DNA of 21,484 nucleotides from a virus, in IMG/VR virus record IMGVR_UViG_3300017767_000168, positions 1-21,484 of that record; one strand, written 5' to 3'. Within the stretch, counting starts at the first letter, position 1, and every line of letters begins with the position of its first letter. Made by a program: the position numbers and the translations under genes. Shown piece after piece: positions 13,643-21,484 of this stretch. Below the pieces are notes generated by a model. It saw nothing but the letters and a program-made list of their open reading frames with translations, was not told where the DNA came from and searched no databases.

Positions 13643-14814
13643 TGCATTATTTTGAATTTGGAAAACGAGATACAACACTTTATTCTGGTGGAGTCACTGC
13701 ATCAATTAATACAGGATTTGATGAAATATTAGAATTAAAAAAAGAAGTTAATAGTGATGGTACTCTTGTAAATTCTTCAAGAATATTAATTGATTTTGAT
13801 AATACATATATTTCAGAATCTATACAAAATGGTAAGATACCATCAACTGCAAAATTTTATTTAAATTTATATGATGCAACTTCGTTAGAAGTTGAGGCAG
13901 AACAAAAATTATGGTGTTATATGATAAGTGGTAGTTGGAAAGCTGGAACAGGTAAACTTGATCATAATCCAGTAACAGAAGATGGAGCAAGTTGGAAATA
14001 CCGAGATACTGAAAACTCTGCATCATCTGCATGGGTAACTGGTTCAATATTAACAGATGGTGGATCATGGTTTACTGGATCAAATGGACAATACAATATT
14101 AGTGCTTCATACGATATTTCATTTGATAAAAAAGATTTAAGATTTGATGTAACTGATTTAGTTAATAATCAAATTCATTCAAGTTCAGTTTATCCAAATA
14201 ATGGATTTATTGTTAAACGAGAAGCATCAGGTTCCCACCCATCAACATTTAATTTTAGTGGTGATGTAAATTCAGATGAGGGTGGCCCAAAAAGATTAGG
14301 GTACTTAAAATATTTCTCAAGAGAAACACATACAATCTACCCACCTAAATTAGAAGTAGTATGGGACGATTCAAAATGGCAAACTGGTAGTTTAACACCA
14401 TTGACAGGTTCTTCACTTGAAGATAGTTTAATTTATATGAGAGGTATTCGTTCTAAATATAATGAAAAATCAGTATCAAGGTTTAGAGTCTATGGTAGAC
14501 AAAGATATGTACAAAGAGCATTTAATACAACACCTGAAGAATTAACCGTAAATTATTTACCAAGTGCATCTACTTTCTATTCAGTTAGAGATGCAGATAC
14601 AGAAGAAGTAATTGTACCATTTGGTACAGGTTCTAAAGTTGGTTGTGATTCAACTGGTAATTACTTTGACTTTAATATGAATGGATTACAAGCAGAAAGG
14701 TTTTATAGATTCGTATTTAAAGTTGTAAGTGGTAGTGGAACTACAAACGAATTAACAAATTATTATGAAGATGAAGACTGGTCATTTAGAGTAGTCCGAA
14801 ATGTTGGGGGATAG
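13642..14814 (+). CDS. Beta-rich virion protein downstream of gp6 (390 aa)
   Basis: The ATG overlaps the gp6 stop, with GTAGGAG upstream. The protein opens MHYFEFGKRDTTLYSGGVTA. It continues with strands such as SRILIDFDNTYI and TAKFYLNLYDA, which resemble the jelly-roll type domains of marine phage appendages. Trp-rich segments (GSWKAGTGKLDHNP, GASWKYRDT, DGGSWFTGSNGQYN) look like repeated loops. A second beta domain covers about 265-390 (RFRVYGRQRYVQRAF ... FYRFVFKVVSGS ... WSFRVVRNVGG). It occupies the gp7/gp8 position but is not recognisably similar to either from sequence alone. I infer a baseplate wedge or fibre-attachment protein. Confidence 0.75.
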   Translation: MHYFEFGKRDTTLYSGGVTASINTGFDEILELKKEVNSDGTLVNSSRILIDFDNTYISESIQNGKIPSTAKFYLNLYDATSLEVEAEQKLWCYMISGSWKAGTGKLDHNPVTEDGASWKYRDTENSASSAWVTGSILTDGGSWFTGSNGQYNISASYDISFDKKDLRFDVTDLVNNQIHSSSVYPNNGFIVKREASGSHPSTFNFSGDVNSDEGGPKRLGYLKYFSRETHTIYPPKLEVVWDDSKWQTGSLTPLTGSSLEDSLIYMRGIRSKYNEKSVSRFRVYGRQRYVQRAFNTTPEELTVNYLPSASTFYSVRDADTEEVIVPFGTGSKVGCDSTGNYFDFNMNGLQAERFYRFVFKVVSGSGTTNELTNYYEDEDWSFRVVRNVGG

Positions 14815-14817
14815 GAA

Positions 14818-15168
14818 ATGCCATATACACTTGGTGAGGCAAAGAAAAAATCATCACATTACAATAAAATAATTGATGCAGAAAGAATAGAACAAACAGA
14901 GATTATTGATGACTTACTTAATAAGGCATCTATATCTGGTTCTATTGATGCAAATACAGAATTAAGAAATGAAAATGGACACTTAGTGTCATTTGAGGAT
15001 CCTGATAATCCTGGTATGGCAGACGAAAGAACATTTGAATATGTAAGGTTACAAAATACACAAAAGTTTTTCAATAGTAATAAATTTAAAGATTTAAAAG
15101 ATTTAAAAGTCAATGGTGGATTTTCTGAATTCATCCGTAGTAACTATGATGAGGTTTACAAAAAATAA
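14818..15168 (+). CDS. Small helical baseplate-region protein (116 aa)
   Basis: TAGGA precedes the ATG, 3 nt after the previous stop. The 116-residue protein is mostly helical and charged. It opens PYTLGEAKKKSSHYNKIIDA, has an IEQTEIIDDLLNKASISGSI helix and a central DPDNPGMADERTFEYVRLQN stretch, and ends GGFSEFIRSNYDEVYKK. A short tandem repeat of GATTTAAAA (15090-15107) encodes KDLKDLK. It is coupled to the giant gene through a TAATG overlap. I do not recognise it. Operon position suggests an assembly partner of the 1626-residue protein. Confidence 0.7.
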   Translation: MPYTLGEAKKKSSHYNKIIDAERIEQTEIIDDLLNKASISGSIDANTELRNENGHLVSFEDPDNPGMADERTFEYVRLQNTQKFFNSNKFKDLKDLKVNGGFSEFIRSNYDEVYKK

Positions 15169-18100
15169 TGGCCAATATAGGATTCACAAAAAAAGAAAAA
15201 GAATTCTTTTTTAAGGAAAAGAATGTATATAGTAGTTTCGGTAGAGATTCTAAAGATTACATCATGCTCCATATTTATGATTTAGATGGTGAATTAATAG
15301 AGAGTGAAGCTTTTGGAAATGGTGAAGTAGGTAACATTACTGAAAATTATGTTGATTTAAATATAGGACAACAACTAAGAGATTTAGGTTATAGTAAAGG
15401 TACTTATAAAATAACATATAAATTTTTAAGAAAATTGGCAGGTAAAGAGGGTGAAGTATTTGTTAATGGTGAGGGTGCTATCTATGTTGGTAAAGTTCAA
15501 GTAAAAGTTATTAATGGTGAAACAAGATATTTTAGAACTATAGATAAATCAAGTACAGGAACTCAAGCAAAAGATAATAACCAAGTAGACGAACTATATC
15601 CAAGAAATTTAAAATATTTTATTGATAAGATTTCAGATGATAGAACAGAGGTTATAGTTTCAACACAAGACTTTAAGAATAAAACATACTTCAAAAATTT
15701 TACAGAGATGGGGAAATATATAAAGTACCAATCATTAAAAGGTGCAGGACAATTTGGTAAAGTAAAATTTGATGAAAATGATCCATACATATTAGAATTT
15801 CCAATCAATCCACGAGACAGAGGATTTACACAAAATATGGTTGGTGGTGAAATAGTTATACCAAGTCTTTATCAAGTAACACCAACTGAAGAAAAAATTA
15901 TTAAAGAATTTGTGGAAAGAGATGTAGAAACTACCAATCAAAGACCACCACTACCTAAACAACCTTTTGATGAAAAAGATCCACCAGCTCAGAAATATGC
16001 GGAAAAAGAACCTATTCCTGATATGGAAGAGTATAATAAAAAAGAAGAAGAATATATTGAACAACAAGATAATTATCGTGATGACTTCGATAGTGTTTGT
16101 TTCGTAGGTAGTACAAGAATAAAATTAAGTAATGGTAGACAAGTTCCAATTAAATCTTTACGAATAGGAATGAAAGTTAGAACTACACAAGGTACTGCAA
16201 GAATTAAAAAGGTATTAAAAACAGATAAGGGGTATGGTGGTAGATTATCTAAATTTGGTTCATTGGTTACTACAGATGGCCATCCAATAAAACATAAAGG
16301 AAGATGGTATAAGGCAGATGAAATTGGAAAACCATTTATGTCAAAACCACTTGTAGTTTATAACTTAGTACTTGAAAGACATCATACAATTTATGCAAAC
16401 AATGTAGTTGCAGCAACAGATGGTAAATGGAAATCTCTAAGTCACTTTGAAATGTGGAGAGATACAAAATTTAACATGGCAAGAGAAGCATATGACGATA
16501 GTGGAGAACAATCAGGTGGTGGTACTGCCGGAGGTGGTCAAAGTTATAGTCCCCCACCAATTGCAAATGAAGAAATCGTAGAACCTGAAGATACTTCAAC
16601 AAGAACAAACGATGAACTTATCGATGATTTAATCTATCAGGCAAAGATAGGAAAAAACCTTGATGAAACTGATGAAACTTGGGATGATTTACCACAACAA
16701 GAAAAGAAAGAATTAATTAAAACTATTGTTGTAACACTTCCAACCGTATTTCTTGATTATAAGGCAACTATTGTTGAAGTATTAGATAATAACCGTATTC
16801 GCGTAAATAAGTCCTATAATGATGGTGTAAACGAGACTGGACACGATGGGGGTGATGATAGTAAGCTAGAACACTTGCAATGGTATGTCCAATATTTAAA
16901 AACAAATTTATATAGATTTAAAACTTATATGGTTATTAATGATGATTATTATTTGATTATAAATCAAAATGATAATTTTTGTAAAAGTGTTGAAGAACGA
17001 GAAACAAAGAAAGTTCTTAAATTAAAACAACCACTAAAAGATACGGTTGATGAATTAGATAAAGTCTATTTTGTAGAAAAAAGATTAGAAGATTATGAAG
17101 ATACAATTGCAGTTGTACCTTTTGTTGACGAAGACCCTGTCGCATTATTTTTAGAATTACCAAATTTAAATTCAGTAGATAATCCAATTAATTTTAAGGG
17201 AACTGATTTTAAAACACATAATCAATTATTAGGTGATGATAAACAAGTCAATGAAGATATAGAAAGAGAATTGGTTTCTGGTAGTTTATTGAATGTTCAA
17301 GTGAATATTGATTACCAAAAAAGAACAACAGACTTGGAAGAATATAATGATGTAGGATTTGGAAACTTTGTTAACTTCAGTTCTGCAAAGGCAAGATTAA
17401 GAAACTTTAAAAGAAAATTAGAATTAATTGAGGGTTATAGTGCAACAAGTCAATCTTTACTAAATGTGACAAGTTCATTATCGACAATACAGACAAATGA
17501 ATCTAAAAGAACACGAGTAATAAATTCTTTTGATCCATATGAACATTATTTATATTTTGAAAGTTCATCTTATGTAAGTTCATCAGAGGGACAATTCCAT
17601 GATACATCATGGCCAAAAGAAACAACATCTAAACCTTATAGATTAACTCACACTACTTCATCAACTACTTGGTACGATACAATGTATGAAAGTGCTTCTC
17701 TTTATGATAGAATGAATAGAGATACTTTAAGTAATAATATTCCAAAGCATGTAACAAGTGATACCGAGAATAATGTTTTTATAGAATTTGTTGATATGGT
17801 AGGACAACAATTTGATGAAGTGTGGACTTATACAAAACACTTTACTGATGTAAATCAAAAAGTAGAAAATGTATCAGAGGGTATATCAAAAGATATTGCA
17901 TCATATTATGCGAAGTCTCTTGGTTTAGAATTAGTTAATGGGAATGATTTATTAATATTACCAGAATATCTATTAGGTAAAAATGCAGATGGTAGTACTA
18001 AATATGAATCATCACAAGAGGCAGTTACTGAAGAGATATGGAAAAGAATATTAGGTAGTTTACCATTTTTCTTAAAATCAAAAGGAACTATAAGAGCATT

Positions 18101-20048
18101 AAAAGGATTATTAAATTGTTATGGTATACCAAGTTCAATATTACGAGTAAGAGAATATGGAGGGCCTGATAAAGGAACACGAGTAAGTTATGAAGTAAAG
18201 AGGAAGTTTACCTATGCATTAGATTTCCATTCTTCACAATACATTACATCCAATTGGTTAACAGATACTGCAACGAGTAGAGTTCCTGATACGGTAGAAT
18301 TTAGATTTAGAACACCTAAGTCTCAAGATATGGTTGTGGTACAAAAAGGAGCCAAATGGGCTATACAATTACAAGATAATGGTTCCACAGACAATTATGG
18401 ATATTTAAGATTTGCAGTTAGTGCTTCTACAGGAGTACAATATATTACATCATCACTACAACCATTTTATAATGATGAGATGTGGAGTGTAATGTTATCA
18501 AGAGTAAGTGCAAGTGATGGTAGTGTATTACCGAGTGATGATATTTTACAGAATGTTAAATATGAATTAGTTGCAAAACAATATGATGGTAGTCAAGAAA
18601 AAATAAAATTTGAAACAAGTGAAAGTTTAACCACAGGTATTGCAGCTGCAGGTAATGCAGTTAATGCAGCATTTACATCAAGTGAACTATTATACCTCGG
18701 TGGTAATGGTAGTAATTGGGGAACACAATATAGTGGTTCCATGATGGAGTTTAGATTATGGAGTGAACCATTAAGTCAAAGTGTATTTGATAATCATGTT
18801 AGAGCACCAAAGAGTTATAATGGTAATAGTATAAGTTCATCATATGAAAACTTTGTATTGAGATTACCATTGGATGAAAATGTTAATTTAAATTCATCAC
18901 CACAAATTACCAATAAGGCGTTTCCTGGTACTTACAATGCATCAGGTAGTGCGGCAAGTTATACTAAAAATGATTATAGAAGTTTAGTAGATTTAGAACA
19001 ATTAAAAGTTCCTAACTTTGGTCCGTCACGAAGAAATGCAACAAAGATTAGAATTGAAGATCATAAGTTAACTGGACAATTATCACCTGATGTACGAAGA
19101 GAAAAGTCTTCACAAGATTTTGCACCAATAGATAGTGAAAAGGTAGGTATTTACTTCTCACCAGTTGATGTGGTGAATGAAGATATAATGTATTCATTAG
19201 CAGATTTTAACTTTGATGATGAAATAGGTGACCCAAGAGATGAATACAAATATCATTATAGAGGATTAAGAGGAACTGCAAGAAATTATTGGAAAAAATA
19301 TAGTTCCCCAAATAACTTTTTTGACTATCTAAGAATATTAAGTTTCTATGACGCGGGAGTATTTACACAAACAAAGGCATTGATACCTGCGAGAGCAAAA
19401 GCATCGGTTGGTATATTAATTGAACCAAATATATTACAGAGAAATAAAGAAGTAATAGGTAAAGAACCTGAGTTTGATAATCAATATTATGAAAACGCAA
19501 ATGAATTTGAAGAGGGTTTAAATGTATTAAGATTTGTTAGTGGTTCTAAAGATGATGCATTTTTTGATATTTCATCAACTTATGATACTTATAATAGTGA
19601 ACTAAATTTACACCATGAGGAATCTGGTTCATTGGGTTCATTAGGTAAACCAACATTAGTAAAAATAGGTCAGATAGATAAAAAGACAGAGTATAATACA
19701 TTATATGCAACTGCAAGTGTTACATTAGGTTCAGATGGACAATTTTTTAGTGAATCAATACAACCGAATATTAATTCATCAAGATTGTCAGAACATAACG
19801 AAGAAAAAGAATTTTTTTATAGTTCGAGTTTAAGTGCATCACTACATAAACCATATAGTGCTTCATTTAAACCATCGGAATATCAAAGTATGTCATATGA
19901 TACACAATTATTTAGAGTATTTGTACAAGGTTCACTACTAACTATAGAGAACACAATAGACTCAAGAGAACCAGTAGAAGTTAATGTAACAACACCAACC
20001 ACATTAATAACACAAGAACCTGGTGAATCAAAACTTAAAGTAAAATAA
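15168..20048 (+). CDS. Giant baseplate-region structural protein with Hint and LamG-like domains (1626 aa)
   Basis: The ATG overlaps the previous stop. Residues 1-240 are beta-rich (DYIMLHIYDLDGELIESEAF, LRDLGYSKGTYKITYKFLRK), a pattern shared by large virion proteins of marine T4-like phages. A Pro/Glu-rich linker (about 250-310) leads to an intein-like Hint domain (311-419; separate entry), then a Gly-rich linker (447-463). Residues about 955-1005 hold IWKRILGSLPFFLKSKGTIR and ALKGLLNCYGIPSS, resembling P2 gpI-like baseplate segments. About 1012-1245 form a concanavalin/LamG-like domain with YSGSMMEFRLWSEPLSQSVF and a closing FVLRLPLDE strand. The final 380 residues are Ser/Asn-rich beta structure. 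It is larger than any T4 baseplate protein (gp7 is 1032 aa) and lies where gp7-gp10 would be. The LamG part may bind glycans. Confidence 0.85.
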   Translation: MANIGFTKKEKEFFFKEKNVYSSFGRDSKDYIMLHIYDLDGELIESEAFGNGEVGNITENYVDLNIGQQLRDLGYSKGTYKITYKFLRKLAGKEGEVFVNGEGAIYVGKVQVKVINGETRYFRTIDKSSTGTQAKDNNQVDELYPRNLKYFIDKISDDRTEVIVSTQDFKNKTYFKNFTEMGKYIKYQSLKGAGQFGKVKFDENDPYILEFPINPRDRGFTQNMVGGEIVIPSLYQVTPTEEKIIKEFVERDVETTNQRPPLPKQPFDEKDPPAQKYAEKEPIPDMEEYNKKEEEYIEQQDNYRDDFDSVCFVGSTRIKLSNGRQVPIKSLRIGMKVRTTQGTARIKKVLKTDKGYGGRLSKFGSLVTTDGHPIKHKGRWYKADEIGKPFMSKPLVVYNLVLERHHTIYANNVVAATDGKWKSLSHFEMWRDTKFNMAREAYDDSGEQSGGGTAGGGQSYSPPPIANEEIVEPEDTSTRTNDELIDDLIYQAKIGKNLDETDETWDDLPQQEKKELIKTIVVTLPTVFLDYKATIVEVLDNNRIRVNKSYNDGVNETGHDGGDDSKLEHLQWYVQYLKTNLYRFKTYMVINDDYYLIINQNDNFCKSVEERETKKVLKLKQPLKDTVDELDKVYFVEKRLEDYEDTIAVVPFVDEDPVALFLELPNLNSVDNPINFKGTDFKTHNQLLGDDKQVNEDIERELVSGSLLNVQVNIDYQKRTTDLEEYNDVGFGNFVNFSSAKARLRNFKRKLELIEGYSATSQSLLNVTSSLSTIQTNESKRTRVINSFDPYEHYLYFESSSYVSSSEGQFHDTSWPKETTSKPYRLTHTTSSTTWYDTMYESASLYDRMNRDTLSNNIPKHVTSDTENNVFIEFVDMVGQQFDEVWTYTKHFTDVNQKVENVSEGISKDIASYYAKSLGLELVNGNDLLILPEYLLGKNADGSTKYESSQEAVTEEIWKRILGSLPFFLKSKGTIRALKGLLNCYGIPSSILRVREYGGPDKGTRVSYEVKRKFTYALDFHSSQYITSNWLTDTATSRVPDTVEFRFRTPKSQDMVVVQKGAKWAIQLQDNGSTDNYGYLRFAVSASTGVQYITSSLQPFYNDEMWSVMLSRVSASDGSVLPSDDILQNVKYELVAKQYDGSQEKIKFETSESLTTGIAAAGNAVNAAFTSSELLYLGGNGSNWGTQYSGSMMEFRLWSEPLSQSVFDNHVRAPKSYNGNSISSSYENFVLRLPLDENVNLNSSPQITNKAFPGTYNASGSAASYTKNDYRSLVDLEQLKVPNFGPSRRNATKIRIEDHKLTGQLSPDVRREKSSQDFAPIDSEKVGIYFSPVDVVNEDIMYSLADFNFDDEIGDPRDEYKYHYRGLRGTARNYWKKYSSPNNFFDYLRILSFYDAGVFTQTKALIPARAKASVGILIEPNILQRNKEVIGKEPEFDNQYYENANEFEEGLNVLRFVSGSKDDAFFDISSTYDTYNSELNLHHEESGSLGSLGKPTLVKIGQIDKKTEYNTLYATASVTLGSDGQFFSESIQPNINSSRLSEHNEEKEFFYSSSLSASLHKPYSASFKPSEYQSMSYDTQLFRVFVQGSLLTIENTIDSREPVEVNVTTPTTLITQEPGESKLKVK
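16098..16424 (+). other. Intein-like Hint domain inside the giant virion protein
   Basis: The domain is residues 311-419 of the host protein. Block A starts at Cys311 (CFVGSTRIKLSNGRQVPIKS), with LRIGMKVRT as the next strand. Block B is TTDGH with the T-x-x-H pair Thr369/His372. The C-terminal block is YNLVLERHHTIYANNVVAAT, with His405/His406. At about 109 residues it is a minimal domain with no homing endonuclease. The terminal His-Asn plus Cys/Ser/Thr needed for standard splicing is missing: VVAATDG replaces the usual VVHN. N-terminal thioester chemistry at Cys311 may still work, giving cleavage or ligation to a nucleophile, as in hedgehog or bacterial intein-like domains. Flexible linkers flank it on both sides. 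Confidence 0.8.
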
Positions 20049-20068
20049 TAATAGAAAATTCATGTACT

Positions 20069-20086
20069 CTTATATTTATGTATAAG
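20069..20086. repeat. Inverted repeat in the intergenic gap
   Basis: CTTATA (20069-20074) and TATAAG (20081-20086) flank a 6-base centre in the 73-nt gap after the giant gene, the longest gap in the structural operon. It has no GC core and no following T run, so it is not an ordinary intrinsic terminator. It may be an RNA processing or regulatory site. Confidence 0.4.
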
Positions 20087-20121
20087 AAGTTATATAAAGA
20101 ATTTTCCACAGGAGTAAAACA

Positions 20122-20994
20122 ATGAATAAAAAATCAGTAATATGGAAATCTGATAGTAGGATAAAAATGGGATTTTTAGATAATACAAGTATTACGGTTG
20201 ATGCAGTACTTACCAAAAAGGGTAGGGAATTACTCGCAAGAGGACAGAATGAATTTCAAATAACAAAGTTTGCATTAGCAGATGATGAAGTTGATTATGA
20301 ATTGTGGGACACTGCACATCCAAATGGTTCGAATTATTATGGATCAGTAATTGAAAATATGCCATTATTAGAATCTTTCGTAGATGAAAATCAAGTAATG
20401 AGATATAAGTTAGTTAGTTTACCAAAACAAACTGCTAAGTTACCAATCGTAGAAATTGGAACATCAGTCGTAAGTTTGGCATCACCTGGAGTGAGTCAAG
20501 TATTAACACCAGTCACAAGAAATGGTGGTGGTGACGATGAGTTAGGATATACTTTTATTCTACATAATGCAGAAATTGCAACATTAACCCCAGTCGCACA
20601 AAGTGGTAAAACCAAAAAGAGTAAAAAGAAATTCTTTAAAGGTGTTGGTAATTTGGGAACTAAGGGTAATGAAGAGATAATTAGAGATATTGCAATGTTG
20701 GCAGGACAAGGTGGTGGAGCTGGAGCAGCTGCAGGTGCATACTTGGAACAAATACAAGACTCTAATAAACAGGCAGATTTAAATGATATGAGTTTTGAAG
20801 ATGGTGCAACAACTACCGTATTCTTGAATGACGAGGAACAGAAAAAGTCTACTACTTTAACTGGAAAATCTATAAAATTAATTGCTCGTTCAATTAACTC
20901 TACAACAACAACTAATGTAACTATTATTGGAAATGGTAGTGGTGCTACCGTTAATATACCAGTAACCGTTAACCAAGACCCAAGTAAAGCGTAA
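20122..20994 (+). CDS. Virion structural protein starting near MGFLDNTSITVDAVLTKKG
   Basis: The start is set at ATG 20122, because ACAGGAG lies 7 nt upstream (290 aa). An in-frame ATG at 20167 with AGGA upstream gives MGFLDNTSITVDAVLTKKGR, which is how I remember similar marine-phage proteins starting, so the true N-terminus is open. The first 120 residues are the recognisable part (ELLARGQNEFQITKFALADD, then YYGSVIENMPLLESF). The middle carries a Lys-rich KTKKSKKKFFKGVGNLGTKG segment and a Gly/Ala-rich GQGGGAGAAAGAYL stretch. The C-terminus is Thr/Asn-rich beta structure (TGKSIKLIARSINSTTTTNV). No enzyme motif is seen. I infer a baseplate or tail-fibre-connector component. Confidence 0.75.
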   Translation: MNKKSVIWKSDSRIKMGFLDNTSITVDAVLTKKGRELLARGQNEFQITKFALADDEVDYELWDTAHPNGSNYYGSVIENMPLLESFVDENQVMRYKLVSLPKQTAKLPIVEIGTSVVSLASPGVSQVLTPVTRNGGGDDELGYTFILHNAEIATLTPVAQSGKTKKSKKKFFKGVGNLGTKGNEEIIRDIAMLAGQGGGAGAAAGAYLEQIQDSNKQADLNDMSFEDGATTTVFLNDEEQKKSTTLTGKSIKLIARSINSTTTTNVTIIGNGSGATVNIPVTVNQDPSKA

Positions 20995-21004
20995 GGAGTA
21001 GAAG

Positions 21005-21484
21005 ATGTCAGTATTTACAAGATTTGATTTTGAAAACGATGTCGTAGAAAATCAACGAACAAAAATATCAAGTGGTATCTTTAGTGGTGGAAGTGGTACA
21101 TTACAAACATTCTTTAGTTCTTCAACACAAGGTGTTGCAAGTGCTTCGTATGTGGATGTATATCACCAAGACCCTAATGTAACATCTACTTCAGGAACTT
21201 CAGAAATTCAATTTGCTATAGGATATGCAAATATAAATGGAAGTGGTTCTGCAGGTAATGTAACTAAATTAAATGCAGGTGGTAGACAGACTGCAGCAAT
21301 GTATAGACAATTTAGAAATATCATATTACCACCATTAACCGAAAAGTTTACTTTCACAGGAGCCTCAAGTGGTAGTGATGATTTTTATTTCATCAGTTTC
21401 CAAAGAGCTCGTATGAGAGAAAAGATTGATCCAGGTAATTGGGAAATACATCTAAGTGGTAGTGGTGCTGGTTCACCTATTAAA
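21005..21484 (+). CDS. Virion structural protein (3' end outside window)
   Basis: The ATG at 21005 follows GGAG (20995-20998) by 6 nt, and the frame is open for 160 codons to the window end. The product opens MSVFTRFDFENDVVENQRTK. It contains GIFSGGSGTLQTFFSSSTQG, an SEIQFAIGYANINGSGS strand, then RQTAAMYRQFRNIILPPLTE and FYFISFQRARMREKIDPGNW. This pattern, including R-A-R-M-R-E-K-x-DPGNW, resembles virion proteins I remember from T4-like marine cyanophages near the baseplate genes. The function there is not established. It belongs to the same late operon. Confidence 0.75.
   Translation, partial: MSVFTRFDFENDVVENQRTKISSGIFSGGSGTLQTFFSSSTQGVASASYVDVYHQDPNVTSTSGTSEIQFAIGYANINGSGSAGNVTKLNAGGRQTAAMYRQFRNIILPPLTEKFTFTGASSGSDDFYFISFQRARMREKIDPGNWEIHLSGSGAGSPIK

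Noticed and set aside
16662-16680. Tandem GATGAAACT repeat
   Set aside because: Only two copies, in frame and encoding DETDET in an acidic linker. It is not a repeat array and shows no sign of being a regulatory iteron.
1-21484. CRISPR arrays, tRNA genes, insertion sequences, phage attachment sites
   Set aside because: I looked for regularly spaced repeats, cloverleaf ends other than the tmRNA, transposase motifs and terminal inverted repeats, and saw none I could support.

Overview
The window is an AT-rich, densely packed segment of a T4-like (contractile-tailed) bacteriophage genome, probably marine. The diagnostic genes are a gp55-type late sigma factor, a T4-type late promoter (TATAAATA), a gp5-like baseplate hub/spike, gp25, gp6 and a set of very large baseplate or fibre-region proteins. 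The host cannot be named. Strong Shine-Dalgarno sites (AGGAG, GAGGAG) and a consensus sigma-70 promoter argue against Bacteroidota. The one-piece tmRNA argues against an alphaproteobacterium, because those usually have split tmRNA.

Region 1 (1-2503) is accessory. It holds the end of a beta-barrel-like protein, a 51-residue acidic ORF, a complete one-piece tmRNA (ssrA) with a decodable tag reading frame, a three-helix membrane protein, an APS-kinase-like P-loop kinase overlapping a small NMNAT-like nucleotidyltransferase, and a membrane-anchored 3D-type double-psi barrel protein probably acting on the cell envelope.

Region 2 (2512-7881) is a modification and regulation block. It holds a DNA methyltransferase (motif order I then IV) and a fusion of a GNAT-like domain with an Asp/Asn-beta-hydroxylase-type 2-oxoglutarate dioxygenase. 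A consensus sigma-70 promoter follows, with an inverted repeat in its spacer. Then come an HD-domain hydrolase, a second DNA methyltransferase (motif order IV then I, with SPPE in place of SPPY), a small anchored protein and the late sigma factor.

Region 3 (7882-8690) is a two-gene island on the minus strand. It holds a secreted lysine-rich peptide and a holin-like membrane protein, bounded by intrinsic terminators and a divergent intergenic region that carries the late promoter.

Region 4 (8691-21484) is the late structural operon: baseplate hub/spike, accessory proteins, gp25, gp6, further baseplate proteins, a 1626-residue protein carrying an intein-like Hint domain and a LamG-like domain, and two more virion proteins, the last one cut by the window end. 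The arrangement suggests that gp55 made in region 2 directs host RNA polymerase to the late promoter at 8626 for the whole of region 4.

The strongest oddities are the phage tmRNA with a tag ending AYA instead of LAA, the degenerate Hint domain inside a baseplate protein, the methyltransferase / GNAT-dioxygenase neighbourhood, and a near-complete absence of the pentamer GAAGG/CCTTC. That absence goes with Glu-Gly pairs being encoded almost always as GAG-GGN although GAA is the usual Glu codon.
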